Part shown: positions 52,149 to 61,800 of the stretch, piece after piece | Layout of the letters: each line of letters begins with the position of its first letter | How positions within the stretch are numbered: the stretch's first letter is position 1 | Origin: Streptomyces buecherae | GTDB lineage: Bacteria; Actinomycetota; Actinomycetes; Streptomycetales; Streptomycetaceae | Assembly: GCF_014295035.1 (NCBI RefSeq) | Contig: NZ_CP060404.1 | Coordinates: forward strand, 2,382,501-2,446,500 | Direction: 5' to 3' | Length of the DNA stretch: 64,000 nucleotides | Made by a program: the position numbers and the translations under genes | The notes under the pieces: model-generated | Databases searched by the model: none | Told to the model about the DNA's origin: nothing | What the model saw: the letters and a program-made list of their open reading frames with translations, nothing else

Positions 52149-54260
52149 GTGACGCGCAGCGTGTATGTGACCGGGATCGACCGCGGCGACGGCCGCCAGG
52201 TCGTGGAGCTGGGAGTGATGGAGCTCCTGACCCGCCACGTGGACCGGGTGGGCGTCTTCCGCCCCCTGATGCACGACGGGCCCGACCGGCTCTACGAGCT
52301 GCTGCGCGCCCGCTACCGGCTCACCCAGCCGTCGGAGTCGGTGTACGGCATCGGCTACGACGAGGCCGCGACCCTGCAGGCCGAGCGGGGCACCGACGAG
52401 CTGGTCGCCGAGCTGGTCACCCGCTTCCACGCGGTGGCCAGGGACTACGAGTACGTGCTCGTGCTCGGCAGCGACTACGCGGCCACCAGCCTCCCGGACG
52501 AACTGCACCTGAACGCGCGGCTGGCCAACGAGTTCGGCGCCGCCGTCATCACCGTGGTCGGCGGGCAGGACCAGAGCGCCGAGTCGGTGCGCTCCGAGGC
52601 CCGCAACGCCTACCGCGCCTACCAGGCGCACGGCTGCGACGTGGTGGCCCTGGTGGTCAACCGGACCGACCCGGCCGACCGGGCGGAGATCGCCGGACCG
52701 CTGGCCGAGCAGGTGCCCGTGCCCTGCTACGCGCTGCCCGAGGACGGCTCGCTCTCGGCGCCCACCGTGCGCCAGGTGGTGCACGCGCTCGGCGCCGAGG
52801 TGCTGCTCGGCGACGACTCGGGGCTCGCCCGCGACGTGCGCGACTTCGTCTTCGGCGGCGCCATGCTGCCCACCTTCCTGCCCGCGCTGACCGAAGGGGC
52901 CCTGGTGGTCACGCCGGGCGACCGAGCGGACCTGATCATCGGCGCGCTGGCCGCGCACACCGCGGGCTCCCCGCCCATCGCGGGCGTGCTGCTGACGCTG
53001 GACGCCCGCCCGGGGCCCGACATCCTGGCCCTCGCCTCGCGCCTCGCCCCCGGCACGCCGGTCATCTCCGTACCCGGCGGCAGCTTCCCGACGGCGGCCG
53101 AACTCTTCGCCCTGGAGGGCAAGCTGAGCGCGACCGTCCCGCGCAAGGCGGAGACCGCGCTCGGCCTGTTCGAGCGGCACGTGGACACCGCCGAGCTGAC
53201 CGACCGGATCTCGGTGGCCCGCTCCAGCCGCGTCACGCCGATGATGTTCGAGCACGAGCTGCTGGAGCGCTCGCGCTCCCGACGGCGCCGCGTCGTGCTG
53301 CCCGAGGGCACCGAGGAGCGCGTGCTGCGCGCCGCCGACGTGCTGCTGCGCCGCGACGTGTGCGACCTGACGCTGCTCGGCGACGAGGACGCGGTCCGCA
53401 AGCGCGCCACCGACCTGGGCATCGACCTGAGCGGCGCGCAGATCACCGACCCGCACACCTCGCCGCTGCGCGAGCGGTTCGCGGAGCTGTACGCGAAGCT
53501 GCGGGCGCACAAGGGCGTCTCGTACGAGCTGGCGTACGACATCGTGGCCGACGTGTCCTACTTCGGCACGCTGATGGTGCAGGAGGGCCTGGCAGACGGC
53601 ATGGTCTCGGGCGCGGTGCACTCGACGGCGGCCACCATCCGGCCCGCCTTCGAGGTGATCAAGACGGCGCCCGGGGCGCAGATCGTCTCGTCCGTGTTCT
53701 TCATGTGCCTGGCCGACCGGGTGCTGGTCTACGGCGACTGCGCGGTCAACCCCGACCCGAACGCCGAGCAGCTCGCGGACATCGCCATCCAGTCGGCGGC
53801 CACCGCCGCCAAGTTCGGCGTCGCGCCCAAGATCGCCATGTTGTCGTACTCCACCGGCACCTCCGGCTCGGGCGCGGACGTGGACAAGGTCCGCAGGGCC
53901 ACCGAGCTGGTCCGCGAGCGGCGGCCCGACCTGCCGGTGGAGGGGCCGATCCAGTACGACGCGGCCGTGGACGCCGCCGTGGCCGCCACCAAGCTGCCCG
54001 ACTCCCAGGTCGCCGGGCAGGCCACCGTGCTGATCTTCCCCGACCTGAACACGGGCAACAACACGTACAAGGCCGTCCAGCGCTCGGCCGGCGCCGTCGC
54101 CGTCGGCCCGGTCCTGCAGGGGCTGCGCAAGCCGGTCAACGACCTGTCGCGCGGCGCCCTCGTGCAGGACATCGTCAACACCGTCGCCATCACCGCCATC
54201 CAGGCCCAGGCCCGACCCGGCGCCCCGGCGGCGCCCGCAGAGAAAGCACCCAAGGCGTGA
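52149..54260 (+). CDS. pta: Phosphate acetyltransferase
   Basis: 703-residue enzyme interconverting acetyl-CoA and acetyl phosphate. An N-terminal BioD-like P-loop-derived domain (about 1-215), a DRTGG domain (about 220-330) and the C-terminal catalytic PTA domain (about 375-695; VVLPEGTEERVLRAADVLL, MLSYSTGTSGSG) form the long Pta type. GTG 52149 starts the conserved SVYVTGID block after GGAGA. The stop overlaps ackA by 4 nt (GTGA). The pathway makes acetate under carbon overflow and takes it up in reverse. Confidence 0.95.
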   Translation: MTRSVYVTGIDRGDGRQVVELGVMELLTRHVDRVGVFRPLMHDGPDRLYELLRARYRLTQPSESVYGIGYDEAATLQAERGTDELVAELVTRFHAVARDYEYVLVLGSDYAATSLPDELHLNARLANEFGAAVITVVGGQDQSAESVRSEARNAYRAYQAHGCDVVALVVNRTDPADRAEIAGPLAEQVPVPCYALPEDGSLSAPTVRQVVHALGAEVLLGDDSGLARDVRDFVFGGAMLPTFLPALTEGALVVTPGDRADLIIGALAAHTAGSPPIAGVLLTLDARPGPDILALASRLAPGTPVISVPGGSFPTAAELFALEGKLSATVPRKAETALGLFERHVDTAELTDRISVARSSRVTPMMFEHELLERSRSRRRRVVLPEGTEERVLRAADVLLRRDVCDLTLLGDEDAVRKRATDLGIDLSGAQITDPHTSPLRERFAELYAKLRAHKGVSYELAYDIVADVSYFGTLMVQEGLADGMVSGAVHSTAATIRPAFEVIKTAPGAQIVSSVFFMCLADRVLVYGDCAVNPDPNAEQLADIAIQSAATAAKFGVAPKIAMLSYSTGTSGSGADVDKVRRATELVRERRPDLPVEGPIQYDAAVDAAVAATKLPDSQVAGQATVLIFPDLNTGNNTYKAVQRSAGAVAVGPVLQGLRKPVNDLSRGALVQDIVNTVAITAIQAQARPGAPAAPAEKAPKA

Positions 54261-55438
54261 ACCACTCCCCCGACCAGACCCGAGTGCTGGTCCTCAACTC
54301 CGGCTCCTCCTCGGTCAAGTACCAGCTCCTCGACATGACCGACGGCAGCCGGCTGGCCGCGGGCATCGTGGAGCGCGTCGGCGAGGGCGAGGTGCCCGAC
54401 CACACGGCCGCGCTCGACCGGGTCTCCGGCGAACTGTCCGCCCAGGGGCTCGGCCTGGACTCGCCCGCGCTGGCCGCCGTGGGGCACCGCGTGGTGCACG
54501 GCGGCACCCGCTTCACCGAGCCGACGCTGATCACCGACGACGTGCTCGCCGAGGTCGAGAAGCTGGTCCCGCTGGCCCCGCTGCACAACCCGGCCAACGT
54601 CACCGGCATCAAGGTGGCCCGCACCCTGCGCCCCGACCTGCCGCAGGTCGCCGTCTTCGACACCGCCTTCCACGCCACGATGCCGGAGTACGCGGCCCGG
54701 TACGCGATCGACGTGGACACCGCCGACCGGTACGGGGTGCGCCGCTACGGCTTCCACGGCACCTCGCACGCCTACGTCTCGCGGGCCGTGGCCGACCTGC
54801 TCGGCGAGGACGTCGCCGACCTCAACACGATCGTGCTGCACCTGGGCAACGGGGCCAGCGCCTCGGCGGTGGCCGGCGGCGTGTGCGTGGAGACCTCGAT
54901 GGGACTCACGCCGCTGGAGGGGCTGGTCATGGGCACCCGGTCGGGCGACCTGGACCCCGCGGCCATCTTCCACCTGGCGCGGGTCGGCGGCATGTCCGTG
55001 GACGAGATCGACGCCCTGCTCAACAAGCACAGCGGCCTGATCGGGCTGTGCGGCGACAACGACATGCGCGAGATCGGCCGCCGGATGGGCGAGGGCGACG
55101 CGGACGCGCAGCTCGCCTTCGACATCTACGTCCACCGGCTACGCAAGTATGTGGGCGCGTACACCGCGGTACTCGGCCGGGTGGACGCGCTCGCCTTCAC
55201 CGCCGGCGTCGGCGAGAACTCGGCCGCCGTCCGCGAGGCGACGCTGCGCGGGCTCGGCGGGCTCGGCATCGAGGTGGACACGGTCCGCAACGCGCTGCGC
55301 GGCAGCGGCGGGCGGCTGATCTCGACCGAGCGCAGCGCGGTGGCCGTCGCCGTGGTACCGACCGACGAGGAACTGGAGATCGCCACGCAGACGTACCGGC
55401 TGGTGAGCGCGGAGCGCTCCGGCACGTCAGAGCGGTAG
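54257..55438 (+). CDS. ackA: Acetate kinase
   Basis: 393-residue ASKHA kinase, acetyl phosphate plus ADP to acetate plus ATP. VLVLNSGSSSVKYQL is the N-terminal signature, HRVVHGG and FDTAFH are the substrate loops, RRYGFHGTSH the catalytic region and LHLGNGAS the phosphate-2 motif; GVGENS is near the end. GTG 54257 overlaps the pta stop, giving translational coupling. pyk starts 49 nt downstream. Confidence 0.96.
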   Translation: MNHSPDQTRVLVLNSGSSSVKYQLLDMTDGSRLAAGIVERVGEGEVPDHTAALDRVSGELSAQGLGLDSPALAAVGHRVVHGGTRFTEPTLITDDVLAEVEKLVPLAPLHNPANVTGIKVARTLRPDLPQVAVFDTAFHATMPEYAARYAIDVDTADRYGVRRYGFHGTSHAYVSRAVADLLGEDVADLNTIVLHLGNGASASAVAGGVCVETSMGLTPLEGLVMGTRSGDLDPAAIFHLARVGGMSVDEIDALLNKHSGLIGLCGDNDMREIGRRMGEGDADAQLAFDIYVHRLRKYVGAYTAVLGRVDALAFTAGVGENSAAVREATLRGLGGLGIEVDTVRNALRGSGGRLISTERSAVAVAVVPTDEELEIATQTYRLVSAERSGTSER

Positions 55439-55487
55439 ACCAGCCCGATAAATTCCGCCCCGAAACAAAACGGATAGGATCTGCCTC

Positions 55488-56909
55488 ATGCGCCGTTCCA
55501 AAATCGTCTGCACCCTGGGTCCCGCCGTCGACTCCTACGACCAGCTCAAGTCGCTGATCGAGTCCGGGATGAACGTGGCCCGCTTCAACATGAGCCACGG
55601 GTCCCACTCGGAGCACGAGGAGCGGTACCACCGGCTCCGCAAGGCGTCCGAGGAGACCGGCCGCGCGGTGGGCGTCCTCGCCGACCTCCAGGGCCCCAAG
55701 ATCCGCCTGGAGACCTTCGCCGACGGGCCGGTGGAGCTGGTGCGCGGTGACGAGTTCACCATCACCACCGAGGACGTCGCGGGCGACCGGACCATCTGCG
55801 GCACCACGTACAAGGGCCTGCCCGGGGACGTCTCCAAGGGCGAGTCGATCCTCATCAACGACGGCAACGTCGCCCTCCAGGTGGTCGAGGTGGACGGGCC
55901 GCGGGTGCGCTCCATCGTCATCGAGGGCGGCGTGATCTCCGACCACAAGGGCATCAACCTGCCCGGCGTGGCCGTCAACGTGCCCGCGCTGTCCGAGAAG
56001 GACGTCGACGACCTGAAGTTCGCGCTGGAGCTGGGCTGCGACATGGTCGCGCTGTCCTTCGTGCGCGACGCGGCCGACGTGCGCGACGTGCACCGGGTGA
56101 TGGACGAGGTCGGCCGGCGCGTGCCGGTGATCGCCAAGGTGGAGAAGCCGCAGGCGGTGGCCAACATGGAGGAGGTCGTCGCGGCCTTCGACGCGATCAT
56201 GGTGGCCCGCGGCGACCTGGCGGTCGAGTACCCGCTGGAGCAGGTCCCGATGGTGCAGAAGCGGCTCATCGAGATGTGCCGCCGCAACGCCAAGCCGGTG
56301 ATCGTGGCGACCCAGATGATGGAGTCGATGATCACCAACTCCCGGCCGACCCGCGCCGAGGCGTCCGACGTCGCCAACGCGATCCTGGACGGCGCGGACG
56401 CGGTGATGCTCTCGGCCGAGTCCTCGGTCGGCGCGTACCCGCTGGAGACGGTCAAGACGATGTCGCGCATCGTGACCGCCGCCGAGGAGGAGTTGCTCTC
56501 GCGCGGCCTGCAGCCGCTGGTGCCGGGCAAGAAGCCGCGCACCCAGGGTGGTTCGGTGGCCCGCGCCGCCGCCGAGATCGCCGACTTCCTCGGCGCCAAG
56601 TCGCTGGTGGCCTTCACCAAGTCCGGCGACACGGCCCGCCGGCTCTCCCGCTACCGGGCCCAGCAGCCGATCCTGGCCTTCACCACCGACACCCTGACCC
56701 GCAACGTGCTGACGCTGAGCTGGGGCGTGGAGACGTTCGTGGTCCCGCACGTGGCCAACACCGACGCCATGGTGGACCTCGTCGACGCGGAGCTGCTCAA
56801 GCTGGGCCGCTACAACGAGGGCGACACCATGATCATCACGGCCGGCTCCCCACCCGGCGTGCCCGGCACCACCAACATGGTGCGCGTCCACCACCTGGGC
56901 TCCTCCTGA
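55488..56909 (+). CDS. pyk: Pyruvate kinase
   Basis: 473-residue final glycolytic enzyme. RRSKIVCTLGPA at the start and MNVARFNMSHG carry the active-site Arg/Asn/Ser; VIAKVEKPQA holds the catalytic Lys and MVARGDLAVE the Mg ligands. The C-terminal domain is normal. TAGGAT (55475-55480) lies 7 nt before the ATG and no ribosome site is visible, so a leaderless transcript from its own promoter is likely besides read-through from ackA. A 20-bp hairpin follows. Confidence 0.96.
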   Translation: MRRSKIVCTLGPAVDSYDQLKSLIESGMNVARFNMSHGSHSEHEERYHRLRKASEETGRAVGVLADLQGPKIRLETFADGPVELVRGDEFTITTEDVAGDRTICGTTYKGLPGDVSKGESILINDGNVALQVVEVDGPRVRSIVIEGGVISDHKGINLPGVAVNVPALSEKDVDDLKFALELGCDMVALSFVRDAADVRDVHRVMDEVGRRVPVIAKVEKPQAVANMEEVVAAFDAIMVARGDLAVEYPLEQVPMVQKRLIEMCRRNAKPVIVATQMMESMITNSRPTRAEASDVANAILDGADAVMLSAESSVGAYPLETVKTMSRIVTAAEEELLSRGLQPLVPGKKPRTQGGSVARAAAEIADFLGAKSLVAFTKSGDTARRLSRYRAQQPILAFTTDTLTRNVLTLSWGVETFVVPHVANTDAMVDLVDAELLKLGRYNEGDTMIITAGSPPGVPGTTNMVRVHHLGSS

Positions 56910-56921
56910 CCCACACGCGAC

Positions 56922-56967
56922 GGCCGTGGGCCGCGCCGCCACTGGTGTGGCGACGCGGCCCACGGCC
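56922..56967. terminator. Terminator after pyk
   Basis: 14-bp stem GGCCGTGGGCCGCG / CGCGGCCCACGGCC continued, after one mismatch, by 6 bp CGCCAC / GTGGCG around a TGGT tetraloop. Confidence 0.8.
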
Positions 56968-57074
56968 TTGTGCGGCTCCCGGTGGTCCGGGGGCGGCCCC
57001 GTCGTGGGACCGCCGGGCGAGCGGCGGCGCGGACCCGGCGGGCGTCCCACCCGTCGGCCCCGGCCGAGCGCCGG

Positions 57075-58676
57075 TCAGCCCTCCGTCTGGTACAGGTGCA
57101 TGCCGGGCACGGTGAGCGTCCCGCCGAGCTGGCCCGCCTGGGTCACCCGCACATCGGTGAAGAACAGTTCGGGAAACGTCAACGGCGGTGGCGCGTCCGG
57201 GCTGAAGGTGACCGGGATGAGGCCGAGCAGCTTGCCCTTGAGCTCCTCCGTGTACATCGTCACGGTGCCGTCGCGCATCGTCGAGTTGCTGCCTTTACGC
57301 GCGTCAACGTGCGTCTTCGTGCCGCCGGGCCCGACCACGGTCTGCCGCAGGTCGCGGATGTCGATGGAGCTGGCGGTGAACTTCAGGACCGCCTTCTCCC
57401 GGCCGCTGTACGTCTTCACCTTGACGATGCCGTCGTACTTGAGGCCGTGCAGGGCGAGCAGGCTGCTCTCCAGGATCCACGGGTCCTCGGGCAGCAGCGG
57501 GACGCCCTCCTCCAACGTGGCGTTGCGCAGCGCCTCCTCGTCCTTGACGGGGCACGGGTAGGGCTGCGGGTCGTCGGCCGACGGCAGGGTCGGCTTCGCG
57601 GTCGGGTCGGCGTCGTCCTCGGCCCCCTCGGCCTGCTCGCCCTTGCCCGCGTCCTCGCTGGCCCCCTCGGCCTCCTCGGTCGCGTTCGCCCGCTTCCGCT
57701 CGGCCTTCTCGGCGGCCTCCCGCTGCGCCTTCTCGATCCGCTCCCTGAGCTGCGCGGCCCTCTTCACGGTCGCGGCGTCGTCGGTGCCGTCGGCGTCGTT
57801 ACCTGACGGGGCGTCACCCTTGCCCGCCGGTACGTCCGTTGCGGCGCCGTCGGCGTCGTCCTTGTCCGCTTCCTGGCCCGCGTTCGCGTCCGTGTCCGCG
57901 CCAGCGTCCGTGCCCGGTCGGGGCGCGTCGTCGGTGGGCGCCGGGGTGGCCGGCTCGTCGCCCTTGTCGCCCTTGTCGCCGTCGAGCAGGTCCTTGATCT
58001 TGTCGCCCAGGCCCAGCGGGTCGAGCGGGTTCCTCGGCTCGGTCTGGGACGGACTCGGGGTGGTGTCGGGCCGCTTGGCCGCGTCCTCGGGGGCCGTGGT
58101 GTCCCCGGTCTCGTCGGACCCGGGCTTCGGGTCGTCCGTCGTGGAGGACGGCTTCGGGGGCGCCTGCGTGGCCTGGTCGCTCTCGGGCCGCGCGTCGGAG
58201 GTGGCGCCCGGCGCGGGCTCGCGGTCGTCGGCCGCCTCCCCGCCCGGCGAGGCCGAACTCCCGGGCGGGGTCAGCTCGTTGTCCCCGCCGCCCGGCTTGC
58301 CGCCCGGCTTGCCGTTCTGCTTCTCGTCCCGCTGGTCCCGCTGGTCCCGCTGCTTGTCGTCCTGCCGCGGGTCCCGCTTGTCCTTGCCGTCCCGCTCGTC
58401 CTCGCCGTCCTGCTGGTCCGACTGGGTCACGCAGGGGCCGGGCTTGAAGCGGTCCTTGGCCTGGGTCTCGGCCTGTGCGAGCTGCGGCGTGAGCCCCATG
58501 CCCATCAACACGGCCGTCGGCATCGCGGCCAAGGCGATGGCCTTGCCCGCGGGCATCTGCAGCCGGTTCAGCATCGATTTCCTCGGGGCGGCGTGCCGCG
58601 GCCCCGTTCTGGCCCGGCGGCGAGTCTCGCCCTCCCGGCGGGTCTCGCCTTCCGGCGACCCCTGTTCACCCCGCAC
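57075..58676 (-). CDS. Large acidic secreted protein of the DUF6230/DUF6114 operon
   Basis: 533 residues, last gene of a three-gene operon. A conserved-looking RHAAPRK (about 28-34) precedes a signal sequence (to about 68, ending QLAQA). The middle 300 residues are disordered and rich in Asp, Lys, Glu and Pro with a DKGDKG run. The last 155 are ordered beta-type sequence (from VKDEEALRNATLEEGVPL). Its final segment, FTDVRVTQAGQLGGTL, resembles the end of the DUF6230 protein of the same operon. GTG 58676 overlaps the DUF6114 stop and has GGGAGG before it; ATG 58574 is an alternative start. Function unknown. Confidence 0.8.
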   Translation of the reverse strand: MRGEQGSPEGETRREGETRRRARTGPRHAAPRKSMLNRLQMPAGKAIALAAMPTAVLMGMGLTPQLAQAETQAKDRFKPGPCVTQSDQQDGEDERDGKDKRDPRQDDKQRDQRDQRDEKQNGKPGGKPGGGDNELTPPGSSASPGGEAADDREPAPGATSDARPESDQATQAPPKPSSTTDDPKPGSDETGDTTAPEDAAKRPDTTPSPSQTEPRNPLDPLGLGDKIKDLLDGDKGDKGDEPATPAPTDDAPRPGTDAGADTDANAGQEADKDDADGAATDVPAGKGDAPSGNDADGTDDAATVKRAAQLRERIEKAQREAAEKAERKRANATEEAEGASEDAGKGEQAEGAEDDADPTAKPTLPSADDPQPYPCPVKDEEALRNATLEEGVPLLPEDPWILESSLLALHGLKYDGIVKVKTYSGREKAVLKFTASSIDIRDLRQTVVGPGGTKTHVDARKGSNSTMRDGTVTMYTEELKGKLLGLIPVTFSPDAPPPLTFPELFFTDVRVTQAGQLGGTLTVPGMHLYQTEG

Positions 58677-59226
58677 GGTGCCTCCCATTCCTGGATTCCT
58701 GGTCCGTCGCGGTCCCGGCGTCCGCCGCCTCCCGGGCGTCGTCCACGCCCTCGTCCGGCTCGGGCCCAACGGCCTGCGCGTCCTTCGTCGATTTCGCGGC
58801 GAGCACCTCGCCGGGCGCCCACGAGACGCCCAGTGCGCCGCCGAACAGCGCCAGCAGGAAGCCCAGCAGGAAGCCCCCGAAGTTGGAGACCACCAGGGAG
58901 ACCAGGCCGAGGAGGATCGCGGCGACCCCCGCGAAGACCCGCGTGGCGGACTGGAACCACATGGTCAGCCCGAGGACCACCAGCAGGACGCCGATGATCA
59001 GCGAACCGGAACCGGCGGTGGTGGACATCCGGATGGTCAACTGACCCATGGTGAGGTTGGCGTACGGGAAGTACGCGATGGGCAGCCCGCCGAGCAGCGT
59101 CAGCAGCCCCGCCCAGAACGGGCGCTGCCAGCGCCACACACGGAACGTCGCCCGCCACTGGCGGACCCGGTCACGCGCCCCGGGCGACTCGGCGCCCATC
59201 GAAACCCCCGGCGACTCGGCACTCAT
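58666..59226 (-). CDS. DUF6114 membrane protein
   Basis: 186 residues. A hydrophilic N-terminus (1-35) is followed by four membrane helices between about 36 and 145 (WAGLLTLLGGLPIAYFPYA, LIIGVLLVVLGLTMWF and two more) and a soluble acidic tail. This is the DUF6114 pattern. It sits between the DUF6230 gene and the acidic secreted protein and overlaps the latter, so the three are one operon. Probably the membrane anchor or export partner of the two secreted proteins. Function unknown. Confidence 0.85.
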   Translation of the reverse strand: MSAESPGVSMGAESPGARDRVRQWRATFRVWRWQRPFWAGLLTLLGGLPIAYFPYANLTMGQLTIRMSTTAGSGSLIIGVLLVVLGLTMWFQSATRVFAGVAAILLGLVSLVVSNFGGFLLGFLLALFGGALGVSWAPGEVLAAKSTKDAQAVGPEPDEGVDDAREAADAGTATDQESRNGRHRAG

Positions 59227-59327
59227 CGAAAACAGCTCCCTGGGGCTGGCGATCGCATCGTCGATCGCGGATGTTCACTGCGTGGGCACGGGGGTGAGGG
59301 GCCAGGCCCCCCACCCGCCTCAGTGCC

Positions 59328-59948
59328 TCAGTAGCACTCGTGCTTGCCCTTTTTCACGTTCATGGACAGGCCCGAGAGCTTGAAGGTGCCCGCGCTGGTC
59401 GCCCAGGCGGTCTGCTTGACATCCTTCAACTGCGCCCTGTCGGCCTCCTGGGCGAACGAACCGGGGTCCGCCTGGTCGCCCTTCTTGATCCCAGGGCCGT
59501 ACTTCGTGTCGCCCGCCGCCACGCCGATGTTGATGTCCGTGAACGTGGCATCGGCGTTCAACTGGTCGAGGTCGATGTACAGGTTCTTCGCCTCGACCGG
59601 CTTGCCCGCCTTCGTACCGGCCGACAGCTTCAGCGACACGTCGCCGAAGAGCGGGACCGGAACGACGACGGACTGGCACAGGTTCTTGATCGTGGCGCTG
59701 TCGAAGGCCGACACCGCGACGGGGACCTTCTTGCCCCCGTGCTGTGCGTCGATCGCGCCGTACTGGACGAACCCCTTGCCGTCGAGTTCGCCAGCGGTGA
59801 CCTTGAACTGCTGGCCGGAGACGCTGAACGATGCTGCCAGCGCCCCCTGTGAGAGGGCCACACCGATGGCGGCCGTCGCAGCGACGCTGGGCACCATGAC
59901 GACGGCGAACCGCTTCCATCTGGTCCCGCCACGAGCCAGGGACTCCAT
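59328..59948 (-). CDS. DUF6230 secreted protein
   Basis: 206 residues, first gene of the operon. A signal peptide (about 8-38, ending QGALA) leads into a beta-rich protein (FSVSGQQFKVTAGELDGKGF, later IDLDQLNADATFTDINIG) that ends in a cysteine two residues before the stop. Another Cys (KNLCQS) may pair with it. GGAGGAAAG precedes ATG 59948. Some database entries of this family carry the name cholesterol esterase after a Streptomyces lavendulae protein (recollection), yet no Ser-His-Asp lipase motif is visible. Function best called unknown. Confidence 0.86.
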   Translation of the reverse strand: MESLARGGTRWKRFAVVMVPSVAATAAIGVALSQGALAASFSVSGQQFKVTAGELDGKGFVQYGAIDAQHGGKKVPVAVSAFDSATIKNLCQSVVVPVPLFGDVSLKLSAGTKAGKPVEAKNLYIDLDQLNADATFTDINIGVAAGDTKYGPGIKKGDQADPGSFAQEADRAQLKDVKQTAWATSAGTFKLSGLSMNVKKGKHECY

Positions 59949-60540
59949 GACTTTCCTCCTTCTCGGACGTACATCTCCAGATCCGAGCCCTCCGCCGTGA
60001 TCACGGCGACCCTGATCTGAGATGGGAGAAGTGCTACGTCCTCGGGAAGGAGAGCGCCCGCGCCGGGCAGGGTGCACCCGGATCACCGGCGATCACCCCC
60101 GAGCGACAACCACTGCCGCGCTGGGCGCGCGGCCTTGCCGGACAGGCCCTGCCGCGTGGGCAGAGACCCCCCTGTCCTCAGACCGGCTCGACTGCCGCCG
60201 GCCCGCTCGGTGGGGACCCACGAACCCTTATCCCCGGCTGGCTGCCGCGGCGTTGGAATGGACCGAGCTTGGCCGATCGTGGTCCATCCACGGCTTCGAC
60301 ACAAGGGGTTCATTACTTGCGAGTAACGCCCGGATAACCGAAGCGGCGCTGGCCGATATCGGCCGCGCACACAGGGTCGCCGGGCGAGCGCCGGAAAGTA
60401 ACGGATAAGCCGTTAAAAACCAGACATATAGTCGACGTTCTCTTACTACGAGTAACAGCGGCCGCGATTACCAAGTTTTGGTAAAGCGCGACCGCTGCTT
60501 CGTTTGGATCAGTGTGTGTCGACGGTGTGAAAGAACGGCG
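59949..60540. promoter_or_regulatory. 592-bp promoter region of the DUF6230 operon with three inverted repeats
   Basis: The right part is AT-rich for this genome. It contains TTACT tgcg AGTAA (60313-60326), TTACT acg AGTAA (60443-60455) and TTACCAA gtt TTGGTAA (60468-60484, perfect 7-3-7). A minus-strand TATATG near 60430 could be a -10 box. The left part (60087-60300) is GC-rich without recognisable features. No gene is seen. Confidence 0.55.
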
Positions 60541-61506
60541 TCAGAACAGTACGCGAGCGAGCGCGCCACGCGCGGTGACGACCCGCGGGTCGTCGGCGCC
60601 GATCACCTCGAAAAGCTCAAGCAACCGCAGTCGGGCACGCTCCCGGTCGTCACCCACCGTCCGCCTGACGAGGTCCACCAGCCGCCCGAAGGCGTCCTCC
60701 ACGTGCCCGCCGACCAGGTCGAGGTCGGCCGCCGCGAGTTGCGCGTCCACGTCGGCCGGGCGGTCCGCCGCGTCCTTGCGCACCTGCTGCGCGTCCAGGC
60801 CCCGCACCCGCCCCAGCAACTGGGCCTGCGCGAGGCCCAGCCTGGCCTCCGCGTTGCCCGGGTCGTCGGCGAGCACGTTCTGGTACGCGCGCTCGGCGCC
60901 GCCCAAGTCGCCCGCGTCCAGGGCCTGGTGCGCGGCCGTGAGCGCCGCGTCGTGCGGACCGGGGGGCTGCTCGGCGGCCTCGGGGGCGTCGGCGATCGCG
61001 TCCGGGTCCACCGGCGTGCCGACGATGCCGAACTGCTGCTCGGCGGCCTGGATGAGCTGGTCGAGCACCTGCCGGATCTGCGCCTCGGGGGCCGCGCCCT
61101 GGAAGAGCGGCACCGGCTGACCGGCGACGACGGCGAAAACGGCCGGAATGCTCTGCACGCCGAACTGCTGGAACAGCGCCTGGTTGGCCTCGACGTCGAT
61201 CTTCGCGAGGACGAACCGGCCCGCGTACTCCTGCGTGAGCCGCTCCAGGATCGGGCTGAGCTGCTTGCACGGCCCGCACCAGTCGGCCCAGAAGTCGATG
61301 ACGACGGGGACCTCGGTGGAGCGTTGGAGGATCTCCTGCTGGAAGCCCGCCTCGTCGACATCGATCACCAGTCGCACGGAGCCGGGGGCCGCGCCCCCTT
61401 GGGCCGACCGCTGGGCCCGTGCCTGCTCCGCCTTCTGCTTGGCCTCCCCGGCCGCCTTCACAGCGGCGAGGTCGACTACTCCCATGGGCAAATTCCGTGG
61501 CTGCAT
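60541..61506 (-). CDS. Thioredoxin-domain protein with TPR tail (CnoX/YbbN-like)
   Basis: 321 residues. A thioredoxin fold (about 48-160) keeps the active site WCGPC with C77 and C80, followed by tetratricopeptide-like helices (about 200-320). This combination is the YbbN/CnoX type, which acts as a holdase-redoxin that protects proteins from oxidation and hands them to chaperonins. E. coli YbbN lacks the CxxC that is present here, so this one may be a true oxidoreductase. GGGGGAGG precedes the ATG. Confidence 0.93.
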   Translation of the reverse strand: MQPRNLPMGVVDLAAVKAAGEAKQKAEQARAQRSAQGGAAPGSVRLVIDVDEAGFQQEILQRSTEVPVVIDFWADWCGPCKQLSPILERLTQEYAGRFVLAKIDVEANQALFQQFGVQSIPAVFAVVAGQPVPLFQGAAPEAQIRQVLDQLIQAAEQQFGIVGTPVDPDAIADAPEAAEQPPGPHDAALTAAHQALDAGDLGGAERAYQNVLADDPGNAEARLGLAQAQLLGRVRGLDAQQVRKDAADRPADVDAQLAAADLDLVGGHVEDAFGRLVDLVRRTVGDDRERARLRLLELFEVIGADDPRVVTARGALARVLF

Positions 61507-61701
61507 GAGTACATCCTCCCCCTTCCGCGCGGCGATCGGAAAACACTTCGCGTCATGCGCGCACCGGGCCCCCGTCGACGCTCCGCCGGCGTGCGGAGCG
61601 AGGGAGCGGACCCAGCGATGAGGCCCCGAGGGACCCCGGGTGCGAGCACCGGGTCCCCACCCAGGCGCCGCACGCTGTGTTTGGCGTGGCTGCCACTCTT
61701 T

Positions 61702-61718
61702 CGCTACGAGTCGTAGCG
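61702..61718. promoter_or_regulatory. Palindrome between the thioredoxin and TetR genes
   Basis: CGCTACG agt CGTAGCG, a perfect 7-3-7 inverted repeat in the divergent promoter region, about 195 nt from the thioredoxin start and 107 nt from the TetR start. Confidence 0.45.
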
Positions 61719-61800
61719 TAACTGTCAGCCCCCAGCCGCCGACAAGGCGCTTCAACGATACGGTTCGTGATCTCGCTCACGACGCTCCACTCCACACTGG

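Noticed and set aside
59328..59948. Cholesterol esterase annotation for the DUF6230 protein
   Set aside because: No Ser nucleophile elbow or His/Asp pattern of an esterase is visible; the label rests on one family name recalled from databases.
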